DNA of 64,000 nucleotides from Ischnura elegans (GCF_921293095.1 NC_060248.1:132630972-132694971), one strand, 5' to 3'; shown: positions 20,651-33,491, counted from the first letter of the stretch. The notes: generated by a model from the letters alone, not told the origin. Translations and numbers: made by a program.

Positions 20651-22914
20651 AAATAGTCACTTCCGACAGCCTTTAGTGGTTTAAATAAAACATTTAAATT
20701 TAAAATTTAAACTAACAGTGTTTTCAATTCGTATGATGTGTTAATAAACATACACACATGAGATCAATCGTACAAATCAGACAGGAATCGAACAAAGATT
20801 AGAGTATATAGGGGCGGGTTTGACCCCCACTCGCTACGTACTTGCTCTCTTACCAGAGTTTTTTGCCGTTTCAGCGGCAGTAAAAAATATACCATAGGTG
20901 TTATATGAATGCCGTTACTAAGCGATTTCATCCGAACGTTGTTTTGAAGGAGAGATGGGGACAGAGAAGGTGGGGAATGAGCTGAGAATCAGCCGCGGGC
21001 GTCCGTAATTTACAAAATGTAGGATCAATTCATTACACGAGCATGATTGAGGAACCTTTTCCTTTGCATGGGCACCTCTCACATGGAGGAATTTTGAATG
21101 TGGTGTTTGAGAAAGATTCACTTGACATTCGAACTGCTCTCCGATCAGTTGCCCATTACACGACTCAACGAGCCAGCACATTAATCTTTCCATGTATGCA
21201 TGATTGACATTTTAGTTCAAGAGTTAGCTCCTTCAAATCCCACCTTCCATTTGTATTCTCAACCAAAATACTTTTCGTTGTAATTTGATTTTTATTGAGA
21301 GTTATTTTAGCACTCTAGTCATGTCACCCTATTCTGGTTCATCCTGCATATCAAGTACTATGTGTAAACTATCATCGACTCATATTCATGGAAGGAATCG
21401 GTGTTATTCAGTGCTTCTTATAATATTTTTTACTATTGAAGTCCAGGGGAAGACTTCTAATTTTATCGCAATGATGCAGAAGAAATGTCTTAAACGCAAA
21501 CATAAAAAAATACTTCCAGAAATAATCGTCTCTTCTGCAAAATATTGAATTATTTAATGTTATCCAATTCCATGTTTTTAAGCCTTGTTTTTATCCTGAA
21601 AGTTCGGCTAATTCATTTCTTTTATGGTTTACGTCAGGCATCACTTACACATCGTTTGATTCGGTCAATTTTTCAACATATTTTAGTGAGAAATATTAGG
21701 GTTGACTGAAATACACCTGGCCTACGGCTTATTCATGTCATTTCCTTAGTGTTTGTATGGCTTGTAGGATCATGGTCGTTATATTTTTGATGGTTCTTTA
21801 ACTACCGAGGCACCTTGGTGGTATGCAATGCGTCGTAGCGATAGTGCGCCATATGTATACTATGCGTAGACAAGTGGCTTTCACATATTCATCGATTATT
21901 ATTAAACCTCTGTCTAAATAAAATTGAATTTCCCCAAATTTCAAATTCTCAACTTCATTTCCATTGAAAATCATAAAAATTTTATTCGGGCACCGCTGCA
22001 TCGAGGCACTAACTAAGATTAGCTCCTTGGGCGCTGAATGCGAGCACTTGGGGGTAAAATGGTTTGGTGTTCCACGCTTCCCCAGAGCTTCCACCTCCCA
22101 CCACCAGGGTCCTCCACGAGCATATAATTTGATAGATGAAGGATGGTAGTTAAATGAGTTTCGGCTGAGAGTGAAAAAAGTGAGCAATTAAGTGGATGGC
22201 TTTGGGTTCACGGTTACATGGTAGACGCGACGCAAGGCTGTGTTTAGAGTGGAGTCGCCCCATTAGATCGCTCTGCCCCATTTAACTCTCCTTCCTCCAC
22301 GAATCTTCCTTCTCTTCCTCTTCCCTTCCTTTCGCCGAACCAATCCCAAACCCCTCCACCCGATTCGTGACAGCTGTTCACCCAATTTCCCCAAACTCAA
22401 CTCCTTCCCGCCGTTTCCTCGCCTTGTCTATAAGCACTCCGTTTCTGCTTCGCCTTCTTTGCCTTGCTGAAGGTCAGGTTATGGAAAATATTAGCAAAAA
22501 AAAACATAAATTATCGTTAGCGAAATAATTAATCTTAACAGCTCGATAGAGAAAATTAGCGTGTACTGGAAGCCATTCTTCTGGAGAACTAAAATAGCAA
22601 ACTGCCGCAACAATAGATATTGAAATTAGAGTTGATATATTTTTTAGCCGCATCCACTCCTTTTCCGAAGTCTAATACGAAAAAGATTAGAACACGCATA
22701 CTGATCGCTATTTGAATGCCAAATCACACCATCATCCTGGGTAAAAGGCATCAGTCATCAAAACCCTACATCATAGGGCATATTCCATCTCGGATGCAAA
22801 TTCGCTCGCAAGAGAGAAATTAATAAAAAAAGAATAACTAAAAAAGTAAAAAACTATTACGTAACCTATTTTTATATTTATGTACTAAAAATGAGAAAAT
22901 AAACTTTAGTTACC
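20651..22914. other. Unassigned DNA
   Basis: No gene or repeat recognised. Open frames at 20918-21193, 21285-21548 and 21798-22187 lack domain signatures. A C-rich stretch lies at about 22259-22400. Confidence 0.4.
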
Positions 22915-23548
22915 ACACTCAAAGAGAATGGCTACGATCGGAAACTGATTCGGAAAATCGCGCGTAAGGAAGAAGAGAAACGAGATGCGGCCTTGGACAC
23001 TGCAAGGGAAGATCAGAAAAAGGCAAAGGCACATGCTCTTGCCATGCGTCGCCGGATCTTTGGAGAGATTCGTAAGAGTTCTCGCCAAAGACGATGTTTT
23101 GATGAGATTCAAAAGCTTAAAGAACCTCCTCCGGAGTGAAAAAGATCGTTACCCATGGGATATTTATGAAGGAGTGTATGAAGTAATATGTTCCTGTGGT
23201 CAATCATGCATCGGGCAAACATCAAGATCCCTCAAATGCAGAATAGATGAACATCGTAAGGCAACAGAAAAGAAAAATTGTCGCCTTTCTGCGGTTGTGG
23301 GGTATGCATGGTCGGGACCTGGGCACGTCATACTATTCAAAGAATTAAAAATCATCGCAAAAGAGAATAAATATTTCCCTCGGCAGATAAGGGAGGCGAT
23401 AGAAATAGCGAGTCTTCAAAAGAACTTTAATAGGGAAGACGGCTATCCTTCAGCCTCATCATTCAAACGGCTTTTCCAACAATGGAATTCAAATTCAAAC
23501 GGCCGCCTGACTAGCCCTATATATAAAGGATTGCAGCTCTGCAGATAA
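22915..23548 (+). pseudogene. Penelope-like element fragment: GIY-YIG endonuclease end, frameshifted
   Basis: Two adjoining frames together encode the C-terminal part of a Penelope-like retroelement protein. The first (from 22915) reads LKENGYDRKLIRKIARKEEE then DTAREDQKK. Near 23025 the homology moves by one base into the frame that continues with VRVLAKDDV and then the GIY-YIG endonuclease: GVYEVICSCGQSCIGQTSRS (from about 23174). The closely spaced cysteines between GIY and YIG are a Penelope-family hallmark. Later conserved runs are PRQIREAIEIA and NFNREDGYP, and the stop is at 23546-23548. The whole reverse transcriptase domain is missing on the 5' side. It is a 5'-truncated, singly frameshifted dead copy. 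Confidence 0.85.
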
Positions 23549-24603
23549 TTTTGACCCGAAGACGGGAAACTTACTGGAACGCGTCCGTAACGTCGCCTGC
23601 CAAAAATTAGTCGAATTCGAAGGAATTTACACGAAAAACATTTTAATTTAATTCAATCATCAATTTAATTCAATTTATCAATGTAATCACCGCGGAAGCC
23701 TCCGTAATAATAGCATTTGAAAATCCTCATTTTTGTTCGTGTTCTAATCGCGATGCTTCACATTTAGCAAAGGAAGATTGTTTATCTTAGCTATAATATG
23801 TGCTCAGGCCAATTTGACAAAAATCGATTTATGCTTTTTCCGTAAAACCTTGGGAAATCAAAACACGATGGTGCGCCGCCATTATCGCCTCGAAATAGCA
23901 GGAAAAATTTGTAAAATAGAAATAGTGTAGTACCCCCATTATCTCTCATATCATTTTCTTTTTAACCTGAGCTTATGCTGACTGTGATGGTAAAAATGCT
24001 TTGATAACATAAATGCGTATAGAACTTGTTTTGAGTGGTGAGCATGCTTAACTCGAAAAGGCTGTCTGATGAAATATTTCATGTTGCATTCGGGCTCTTC
24101 TTTGACCAACCCCTTGGCCATCGCACTCCGCAAAATACGGAATACTTTTCAATTTCATCATCAAATAATTATAAATGCTTTGAGCATGAAAATATTTACG
24201 AAATTATGGAAAAATCAGTTGATCGACCACCCAGCCTCGCGTGCTGTAACGGACCATGAACATTATCTTTAAGTTGCCGTAATCGAAATAATTTAGATAT
24301 AAATCCTTTTGAAAAAATGATATTCAAGATTATATGTACTGTGGGCCATTCAGTACCAATGTATTTTCATTCACTTTTCAAATATTAAATGAGATATTTA
24401 TTCAAACTTTATACACGAATGTCATTCCTAAAGAATTGTGCTATTGAATAGACAATGCAAAACTATTTTTGCACTTATAGTGATTATCTTATTTAACCAC
24501 AATTATTTTTAGGAACTAAAAATAGCCACATTCACTGACATCAATTATAAATTACTCAAATAAGATCCAGGAACTTAATACCATCTTTTACAACTTTAGC
24601 TGG
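23549..24603. other. Penelope-like 3' flank, then unassigned DNA
   Basis: About the first 150 bp after the stop (23551 CCCGAAGACGGGAAACTTACT and onward) is probably the element's 3' untranslated region. The rest shows nothing recognisable. Confidence 0.4.
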
Positions 24604-24647
24604 TTCGCCCTTCTCGATCTCCTCGTTCGCCCTTCTCGATCTCCTCG
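24604..24647 (+). repeat. 22-bp unit repeated twice
   Basis: TTCGCCCTTCTCGATCTCCTCG occurs twice in perfect tandem. Confidence 0.9.
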
Positions 24648-25330
24648 TTTGCTCTATCCGGTGATTTCCAGTGTCAACTCTTTACTCAAGTGCATTGTGA
24701 GAACACCTATCTAGAGCGAATTCCAGACCATTAACGATTAACATTTGATTTAAAGCCTGCATCTCTCACCTAATGAATTCGAACATTGGAGAAAAAAAGG
24801 AAATTCCTTCACAAAAGGAGAAATTTAGGCTTACAGCATGCTAATTTAGAATCCCAATAGGTAGCTAAGAAGAGATTTCAAAAGTTTTTATCCTTAATAT
24901 ATTTCAGAAGCAAATACCTGCGAAATATGCGGTAAAGTACATCAGAGTATTAGTTCAATACAAATGTAAAGTTTTTCAAATACCATTGTTCAGCATCCTT
25001 ATTTCAGCATTTTGATACTTTGTTGGTATGCAATGCAGTCTCGTTTTTCTAGGTTTATACCTTTGCATATCGATGATGATGCTTAGAGATCGTACTTTCA
25101 CGTTGATATCAGTACTTTGTTTTGTAAATTACGTTTTATCATAGTAAATTCCAGTGATGTTGGTCATTTTTTATGGTACGCTATAAACACTCAACAGAGC
25201 ATTAGCTTGCGCCTTCTTCTCTGCTCATAGGGTGCTTCCCGAAGAAAATAAACACATGTATATCGAATAATTTATCTTCTGCGAATGCCTTAAATAACAC
25301 TCGCATGATGCCAATGAGTAAAACTATCGA
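24648..25330. other. Unassigned DNA
   Basis: Nothing recognisable. Confidence 0.4.
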
Positions 25331-25770
25331 ACTGGTAGCTTCATGGCCGAGCTCTGCCACGCGCTTCGCAAGCGGCGACAGATGCTCTGCCCCCCCCCCC
25401 CCCTCGATGGCTTCGCACCCCCTTCGTTTACGCCCCCCCATCCGAGTCGCCGCGGGGCGAATGAGCAAAAGAGCACCACGCCCACTCAACCCATATGCAT
25501 CTCTCTCTGTCTGATCCTCAGTTTCCTTCTTTGCCTTTTGTGAGTGCCACTGAACGGCGACATCATCACAATGATCGCAGCTTCTCTCTCTTCCTGCCGG
25601 CGGGGCGCACGCAGGTGGGCCGCATTCCCAATGCTGCACTCGACACACCCCTTTCCTCCCCTCACCACCAGCGGCGGACGGGCTGGCGCGAATCCCCGCC
25701 GGGAAACCAACCCCCACCGGCCAAGAGGGCGAGGACCCGGGGCCTGTGTCACGCGTTTCTGTTGACCGAG
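25331..25770. other. GC-rich island with 14-base C tract
   Basis: GC- and CpG-rich, with a run of 14 C at 25390-25403. A 171-codon minus-strand frame and several plus-strand frames overlap. None has a recognised domain, so coding is not supported. Confidence 0.35.
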
Positions 25771-26116
25771 TATCTTATCATCAAGTGGAAGTTTCCAAAT
25801 CAAAGAGTTCAACTTGCGGGTCGCGTATTTCATTTTCTTTAGAAGAGGATTTTTCATGCGTTCAGAGACTGTTTAAGCTTTTATACATACGCCTGTGGAA
25901 GTGTTTACTCAGACATCATAAGAAGAGAATGCAATGTTAGTTTAAATTGTGAAATTCATTGAGACTTTTCACTGGAACCACTTTCAGAGAGGTATCTTCC
26001 CCTTTGCTCACCAATTTCGACCAATATTGGCAAATCTTCTTCAAAACAAAAACAAAATTTTTTGCAATCGATGTAACGGTTTACAGATTGCTGCACTCTT
26101 GCTGAATAAAAATTTT
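25771..26116. other. Unassigned DNA
   Basis: Nothing recognisable. Confidence 0.35.
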
Positions 26117-27180
26117 AGGAAAGCGTCTTAGTGTAAGACGTCATATTTCCAGAAATAAGGATTATATAAAAGCATGCAACATATATATTCAGAGGTCTCA
26201 TATTGATCAATATTAATAATACATTTTATTTCTGAAATTTATGTATTTCAAGATGCTTACAAAAATTTTAAATTTTTATATGGTTTTGACGATTTAGCCA
26301 CTACTTTAATTTTTCAAATTTTATTGTACCTTGTGTATGCAACCATGTTTTACAAGTTAATAAAAATTAGGATGGTACATAAAAAATAATAAGGAAGGAA
26401 AGTTTTTGAGTGGCGGCGAAACGCAGCCCTGTCGCCACATTGGCGTTCGGCTCAACGCATTAGACGACATTTCTTCATTAATAAGGAATATAAAAATAAA
26501 TGCAATGCTTTAAAAGAGAAAAAAATAACGAAGCTCATAGCGAATTTTAATTTATAGGTTTAGTTTGAATCATGTGAAAATGCTTTATTATTAATGTCTA
26601 AATACGCTGTTTAAGTAATTGTATGTTGAAATTTTGGGAAAGAGTCTTCGCACTATCATCATATTTCCGGAAATAACCAAGGTATAAAAGCATGGAATTT
26701 ATTTAATTATATTTATATAATATATAATTTAATTAATAAGTATTTATAAGTATAAATAATGTAATATACTGTTCAATGAAACTGAAAAAATTAAAAAAAA
26801 TTATATTAACTTAAATTTTCAAATCGAGCATTTACGATGTGGCTACAACTTTGATTTTTCTCATTATTATACGTTGTACATACAACCTTCTTCCTCATGG
26901 TAAAACAATTTGGAAGGGGCATGATTTCATTTAAGAAATTGAAGTTTTTGAGTGAAGGCGTAAAGCTGCGTTCGGTTCGTCGCGTCGCATAAAACGCCAT
27001 ATTTTCATTAATAAGGGCGAAATGAATGCATGCAACGGCTCATTTTGAGCGTCTTGCATTGTCCTCTTTTGTGAAGTAATGCGTTCATTTATTTTATGAA
27101 TTGTTTCACATAAGTTTAAGACAAATTTCAAAGTTTACGACAAATTTTAATTCATAGGTTTAGTTTGAACCATATAAAAA
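26117..27180 (+). repeat. Degenerate tandem duplication (~520-600 bp unit)
   Basis: Landmarks recur in the same order: GGAAAG(C/A)GTCTT with CATATTTCC(A/G)GAAATAA and AAAAGCATG at 26121 and 26637; GTTTTTGAGTG(G/A).GGCG at 26402 and 26943; TAGGTTTAGTTTGAA(T/C)CAT at 26558 and 27157. The offset grows from about 516 to 541 to 599 bp, so indels have accumulated since duplication. AT-rich, non-coding; could be a decayed satellite dimer or two adjacent TE copies. Confidence 0.65.
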
Positions 27181-29086
27181 CGCTCACTCAAATCTGATCT
27201 CATTAATTATGATGAAGGGGGAATTTGTCTTCCGGCTCCTTGGGCACGCTGCGTGGCCGCGCGGATCACCATTGCTCTCCCGTCGAGATATTCAGTAGTA
27301 GGTTTGCCCGAGCAACAAAACATCATCTTGTCATGGAAATCAAATGTACCTAATCTTCTAACGGCACTTCTTCAACCGATAAACACAAAAATGGACTATT
27401 TGTGAAGTATAATCGGATTTCTGTTATACCTCATGAACATTTCATTTTAAATACAAAATTGTCACATATTTTCTCATGGCGCCACTTGCCTAAGGATACG
27501 AAAACTGTTCACAAATACTAGAATAAACAATGATTTACTCATAAAACTGATATAATATCCATTATACCTTTAACAAATGGTGAAAATATAACTAATATCT
27601 TCACTAGAATCAAAATGCTAGCAGAAATATACTTGGAATGAGGACGTATTATGATTTATTTCCTGTGTTAGGGTTCGTGTGGATCGACAAAGAGGTCACC
27701 TACCGAATCTAAAAGCATTATAATGGAGAAGTGTTAAAATTGCGACCAAATTTTAATGGGTACATTCGGATCAAAAACTTGGACAACTGGGAAAGCTGAC
27801 CTGGAGAGAATGAGGCCTTGGAGACGTGGTGCTCGATGAGGATGCTGAAGATGAAATGGACTGATGCAGGGATGCAGGCTTACAAAAAATATGGGGGGGG
27901 GGCAAACCGGGGATCTTGCTCCGGGAAATTTTATTAGTAGTGAATTTTAAGTTTTTTAAGCATATTAGAAGAGTCATGTGATCAACATTAGAACCCTGAT
28001 AACTCGAATCTCGATATCTGGACACTCCGGGGAAAATCGAAATGCCTGACACATTTTTTCCTCACACCTATAACGAATTTTTGAGGGGGCTCGGGCGTGT
28101 AGTCGACACTGAACTGATGATATGGTGAGAGAGGAGGAAGTGCTACGGAGCCTAAGGGAATAAACAGAGCTGTGGAACACAATACACCCGAGAAGGACAC
28201 GCTAGTGTGGCCATTTCACTCTCCTCATCTAGTAGATATTTTAAGCAATGCAAACGCCCAGTTTTATGGATAATGGCATGAACTACAGCGTATTTAAAAA
28301 TCTACCGATTTCATTCTAATGAAGATATAAAATGATTAAAAGGATTACCACGATATAAATCAACTTGGCTCACAGATCTAAATATTTGCAAAAGCAACAT
28401 TAAATCACATTTATTATGACGTCTTGAATCAGAGGAAGGGCAAGAGGAAAATATAGTTATGTCGTGGATTCCATTTCTGCGTGATTGATCCCACTTGCAT
28501 TTACCAGTCCTCCTGTGAGACAAGGGACAAGTATTTTATGGACGTAATTATTGATGTGGTCTATCGGAGACTAAAATCCATTACCTTTCCAACCAGATTA
28601 AGTGAGATTTTTTAGGACCACGTAAATTTAAGGCATATGAGTTTTTTTATAACCACATTGAAAGTATACGTGAGGGGGTATTATCTATCGCTCCATTGTT
28701 TCAGTGCATGAAATTTGGGATGAGCCTCTTTGAGTGTCTTAGGGAATTATGTTTCTTTAAATTCGTGTTATTTAATAAAATAAAAAATAAACCATACTAT
28801 ATTGATTCTATCAATTCACCATTCCACGGAGTAAACTCGCGAACCATTGATTTGATTGGGTTACTTTAATCGCAATTTTCTGTCCTTTCGATGTAAAAGT
28901 TCTCTAAGATGCAATGATTTTAATTCTTCAGCAGTACTTGGATAATTTGACCTTGTACCGGCGAAATCCTTTTTGAACTCAAACTAAATAAAGTGTGGCG
29001 GTAACGTAAAATCTCACAAAGTCAGTCGCATCAGCGTTGCCCTCAGGATCAACCGAAAAGGAGAAATTATGTTGCTGCACGACGAG
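27181..29086. other. Unassigned DNA
   Basis: No supported gene. ATAACTCGAATCTCGATATC at about 28000-28020 faintly resembles pogo/Tigger termini, and a 9-10 base G run lies near 27893. Short minus-strand frames at 27771-28200 have no domain. Confidence 0.35.
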
Positions 29087-29753
29087 AATAGGGTGGTTTC
29101 CTATTATTTTTTTATTGCTTTAATCGAAAGATTATTACTCCCGTAGTGCGTATTTCACACTTTTAGATTTTTAAATGACGATATCTATTTTTCGCGATTA
29201 AATGAAAAGTGAAAATTTTCACGCGCGCGAAAACGCGACGGCTAAGTATGAATGCTGGGAAAACTCCGTGTGACGTCGTTCTGGTTCCCGCTGCCACAAG
29301 TGATGTGACCTTGGGGCGAGGCTTTGAGCGCTGATACAACGCAGGATGCTAGCAGGTAGCAGAGTACCCTGCTAGCTGGTAGCGCTTGGCTTATATAAGG
29401 ATTATGAATACCCTATCAAACGAAGAAACATTTCCGACCTTAGCCAGTTTTAATAGGTGATTATTAAGACATGTTTCCCTGAGCTCTGTATCAAACGCAT
29501 GCATTGGTCATCACAGACAATGTAAAACTCCTATCTACTCGTATGGAAACTAGGTCCGTGTGACGTCACGTGGAGTGGAATCGCATGGACGCCAATATGC
29601 CCTTTTTCAAATGAGGATAAAATTGACCCTTACCATTCGTCTAAACTGAGATTTCTAAAACCAAATGATATGTATATTATGAATACACTAATGTTGGGTA
29701 ACGAATCTCAATCAATGCCTTTCGTTTTCTTTGATGAAGGAAACTACCCTATT
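29087..29753 (+). mobile_element. TIR element of ~668-bp family, copy 2
   Basis: Colinear with 4899-5567 across its full length, with scattered substitutions and small indels. The left end AATAGGGTGGTTTCCT and right end (complement of AATAGGGTAGTTTCCT) form 16-bp inverted repeats with one mismatch. It carries TGACGTCACGTG at 29561-29572, a CRE-type palindrome overlapping an E-box. It is non-coding: the frame seen at the right end of the other copies is not intact here. Confidence 0.72.
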
Positions 29754-30579
29754 GTAGACCGCGCCTTCACCCACACCTAACTGCTGGCCTTAGAGAGAGT
29801 TTCTCCCGAGTGTGATGCTTCCGACCGCCCACTTAGCGCGCGCCATCTCATGACGGACTGTGAAAAATATCACAATGTAAGCAACAGGGTGGGGAGGGCT
29901 AAAGATACATCTAGTGTGACGATCCTAATCACATGACTCGCGTCATTTAATTGACTGAACTTTTTAATTAAATATATTGTAACAATCTTATGTCCATCCA
30001 ACTTATTTCAATAACATAATGTAAAAATATATCCCTGGTTAAATATTAGTGCATAGAGGCGTGGTGCTGATGACCTCTGTTGTCAACGCACCCAAAAAAA
30101 TCCATACCATTGTACAACATCAAATTGCAAGTTCGGAATAAGGAGCGGCCAATATCCTTCCGTCATCGCGTTCACGGTTGTTTTATGAGGAGATAGGGAA
30201 TGGAATTGTACCAGATTCGTACTGGGGATATACGTACTTTCGATGGCTTATTCACTCTGGTCTGGTGTATTTTTTACCCTCTTAAATTGCATCATCGAAT
30301 TATACTGCCGGGGAAGATGCCCCCTCTTCTCAACTTTGAGGTGTGGCGTTTCAATCTCGACTCAAATAGGAGCATTATAGTAATATATGTGCCACTACTC
30401 TGAATCGCCTGTTTTTCGAGATTGGGTCTTATTTTCCCTCGCAGCCATTCGAAGTGTTTATGGAATTATTTCCCCTCTGAGTCGCCAACCGCACCCTCGT
30501 TGGGATTGTTAGGCTTCTCTTTGCCACGACGGAAGGTTTCCATAGATTCAGCGCACATTAGGCCCTCTCCTTTCCTCTC
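29754..30579. other. Unassigned DNA
   Basis: No recognisable feature. Confidence 0.4.
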
Positions 30580-31160
30580 ACCCCTAACCCTGACCCTAAA
30601 TACCCCCAAATTGCAGCCAAAACCCTGCAATCCGAATTCCCAACCCCTCCCCCATCTCCACTCTAGAGAAAATTGAACCGGGAGGTCAGCCATAAAAAAA
30701 CCTAAAGTTTGCTTTTTTTGCCTCGAAGCGTATTTGGATTGGTGGTTGGCGTCGCGATTAACATTTTAAAGCCACGAGCGCGCAGGGAAAGACCCTGGGA
30801 TTATAGAGCCAGGGGCATTTATTGTCGCCGGGGTAATTGACAACTTGACAGGCAACAATGGCGCCCAATATCCACCCCCGCCCCCCTGTCCGTTCCCCTT
30901 CCATTTTTCCAGCTCCGTATATGGCCCCCTCCCCCCCCCCCCCCCGACCTCTGACCCCACACCAGAATGTCCTAACGCCATTGCATCGCAACAAATGCTC
31001 CAATTATCGGAAAATTGGCCATCTAGCCCGATTTCTTTTTTTTATTCAATTCTGTTCGGTGGGGATCCGGGTGTGGATTGGCTCTAACGCCCAAACGGGT
31101 GACGTTTTTTCGGGGGACCTTATTTTAGAGTTGTGGAGGGGACAGGGGAGGGGGGGGTGA
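30580..31160. other. Low-complexity C/G-rich island
   Basis: C-rich stretches include a 15-base C tract at 30931-30945. Overlapping frames on both strands are proline- or glycine-rich by composition. No domain. Confidence 0.35.
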
Positions 31161-31739
31161 ATTTTAGTTTGCGGGAGCGAAATAGAGGGTCGCTAGAGAA
31201 TGGAGATCACAGAGGCAAAGAGGCAAGGAGACGAGATGCTCCATCCCATTAAAATTTTGATCACTATAGCCACTACCACTGCATTTTAATTTTATCATAA
31301 AATTTAAAAGTTACAATTACAATTTTCCTTAAAAACTTTGTTTTACTTCTTGAACGATTGCAATACATTTTTTGTGAATTTCTGGCCTTGAAGATATTGA
31401 AAAATATCCGCTGGGTGGCGTTAACTGCGGAGCGATCCCTATATTCTCATTTTTGTAATATAGTACCTTATTGTACTTGCGAGCATTGAAAAGTTGTGCA
31501 TTTGATAGACCATCATTATGAATACAAGAGTCGCCACTCTCGTCGCTGTTGGGTAGTACGATACCAATCGGACGGAAAAAATAAGCTACATTCAGGGCTG
31601 TTGTCCGAAATTAATATTCGCGATGATGATCCGTCAAATTCAGAACTTCGCAGTTCCGTTGATGACGGTTGTAGACGTCGTCAGCTTCGTCATTGGTGAT
31701 TCCGCTCGCTGACAGTTCTCAACGGAAGTGCTTTCACCT
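31161..31739. other. Unassigned DNA
   Basis: A 67-codon plus-strand frame (31496-31699) has an acidic stretch but no recognised domain. Confidence 0.35.
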
Positions 31740-32560
31740 GCACTGCACTCTGTCTTGGTCCTCTCTCTTCGTCTCTAATGCGTAATTACTTCCTTCTTTT
31801 ATATCTCTCAGCATCCCATGCCTCCTCCTCTCTATTTTACCATCTTTTATTAAATTATGTACGCAATCATTCCTTAACCCTTCGAGTGCCAACCGATTTT
31901 ATAGGTACTGTGCTAAAAGTGCTGAGGCATTTTTACTGATTTTGCTGTAGGTTAGGGCAAAAAAATTAGGTCTCAAAAACAACTAAAGGTATATATTAAA
32001 AAACTGAAGGAAATCTTTATTATATGTGGTTTACACATTTTTTAGGTATTATTTGACGATTTTTTTGGCAATATGAAGTAATTTTTATAATTTGAAGAAA
32101 ATAGTTTTAAAAAAGTAAGATGAATATTAACTATTGAATGATTAGTGAAATACGATATCAGCATCCAAGAGTGACATCGCAGGAGTAGCGCTGTCGCGCT
32201 CCTGGCATTTTTCGCGAGAGATAAGAGGAGCACGATAGCGCTCCCCGGCACTCTAAGGGCTAAATTATGCCCCATCCATTTTACCTTTCTCTTTTTGATT
32301 CCTCTCAACATGCTTCTTTCTTCTCCTATTCTCCTAAGAACTCCTTTATTCGTAATTTCATCTTTCCATCCAATCTTCTCCATTCTTCGCCATAGCCATA
32401 TTTCAAACCTTTCAAAGTACTTTTCTTCTCTCTCCTTCAACGTCCACGCTTCGCAAAGATTCAATGCGATGCTCCATATTAAGCATTTTGTAACTCTTTT
32501 CCTAAATCTTGACGTTCCTTGCTGTCACCAGTTAATTTGCATGACCGCAGTATTATGAAG
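31740..32560 (-). pseudogene. LINE 3' end interrupted by a MITE
   Basis: On the minus strand, right of the inserted MITE, the translation reads CEAWTLKEREEKYFERFEIW, LWRRMEKIGWKDEI and LRRIGEERSML. This is the conserved C-terminal region typical of many insect LINE reverse transcriptases (WRRM.. and GEER.. blocks). The homology resumes left of the MITE (about 31740-31873) with frame breaks. Most of the ORF, including the catalytic domain, is absent, so this is a 5'-truncated pseudogene. The clade is uncertain. The same family type appears in plus orientation at about 53057-53274. Confidence 0.7.
31878..32259. mobile_element. piggyBac-type MITE (382 bp)
   Basis: The left end CCCTTCGAGTGCC and the complement of the right end (CCCTTAGAGTGCC) are 13-bp inverted repeats with one mismatch. 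The element is bordered by TTAA (31874-31877) and CTAA (32260-32263), consistent with the piggyBac TTAA target after one mutation. It sits inside the LINE fragment and splits its homology, so it inserted later. No transposase is encoded. Confidence 0.75.
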
Positions 32561-33336
32561 ATACTATTGCATAAATATTGAGTACATGGATGGATGGATG
32601 GCTCTCACCTTGTGTGCTCGTGATTTTGAAAATCGATAAAAATCCACCCGAAGTGGCAACAAAAATCAAGCTTCGACGGGACAGACAAGCAGCATTGCCT
32701 CCTATACTAAGTGTCTCTCTTGAGTGGCGCGTCAACTAATCTATGCTTGAAGCTTTTCAAATTATCAATTTAAGTCTATTTCCAAAACTCCGCCGCACAT
32801 ATCTTCCTCTTCCTCTCTTTTCTCTTCTGAGTGTACTTCTTCTCTTACATTCGGCGGAGGCCAAACGATTCGCTCCTAGTCTCCCACTATTACGGGGAAA
32901 AAGAGGAAGGAGAGCGGTCGTGTTTGCCTTGCCCTCGTCTGACCGACCTTTAGAATAGCACGCCTCCTCCAGAAAGGGAACCAATTTCCTTGCGTGCATA
33001 AATTGACGGAACACAATTAGTCGGGATACTTTCCCCGTCCCTCCCTCCCCCGCAATAGTGAAGAGAAATTTTCAAATTCTATTCCGCAGGATATACGCGA
33101 AGGTTCTCAAACACCAAATGATATTAGACAGGCAAAGAATCAATGGCAACCTCGGAGCCAATATCTGAATACAGTCATGAAATGAAAACCGAACTACAAA
33201 TGCTCTTCCTTGCGGCGAGTTAGGATATTTGTCTCCGATTCCAAGAATTGGTGTATGCTACATCACTTTCTAAAGTCCGGCCAAAGCGATGGGATTATCT
33301 GAGTATACGTCCGGAATTATACATAAGATATTTGCA
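32561..33336. other. Unassigned DNA
   Basis: A short (ATGG)n run lies at about 32586-32602. No gene recognised. Confidence 0.4.
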
Positions 33337-33344
33337 ATACGTTT

Positions 33345-33491
33345 CATAGCCGGATCTAGGGGGGGCACGTGCCCCGCCAGACCCTTAATAAATATGCAAG
33401 ATTATTAATACGGTCCCGTTATCATTGTGTTCGTTTTGTATTTCGGGGTATCTTTGTCCACCTCGAGAAAAAAATCCCGGATATGCCCCTG
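33345..33491. mobile_element. 147-bp hAT-type MITE
   Basis: It is flanked by a perfect 8-bp duplication, ATACGTTT (33337-33344 and 33492-33499). The left end CATAGCCGGATCTAGGG and the complement of the right end (CAGGGGCATATCCGGG) are divergent versions of the CAGTGGCGGATC-type terminal repeat seen at 45617. A G-rich/C-rich subterminal palindrome follows the left end (GGGGGGGCACGTGCCCC). No coding capacity. Confidence 0.75.

Noticed and set aside
20564..20840. hAT-type MITE between two candidate ends
   Set aside because: The right end does not match the left terminal repeat and the proposed duplication agrees only partly; kept only as a one-ended remnant.
24604..24647. CRISPR-like repeat
   Set aside because: Only two directly adjacent units with no spacer, in clearly eukaryotic sequence.
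25202..25717. 171-codon minus-strand open frame in a GC-rich island
   Set aside because: Composition-driven: several other frames are open over the same bases, and the product is low complexity without motifs.
27240..27310. tRNA-like sequence (GTGGCCGCGCGGATC...GGTTTGCCC)
   Set aside because: The B-box is poor and no T-arm or acceptor stem forms.
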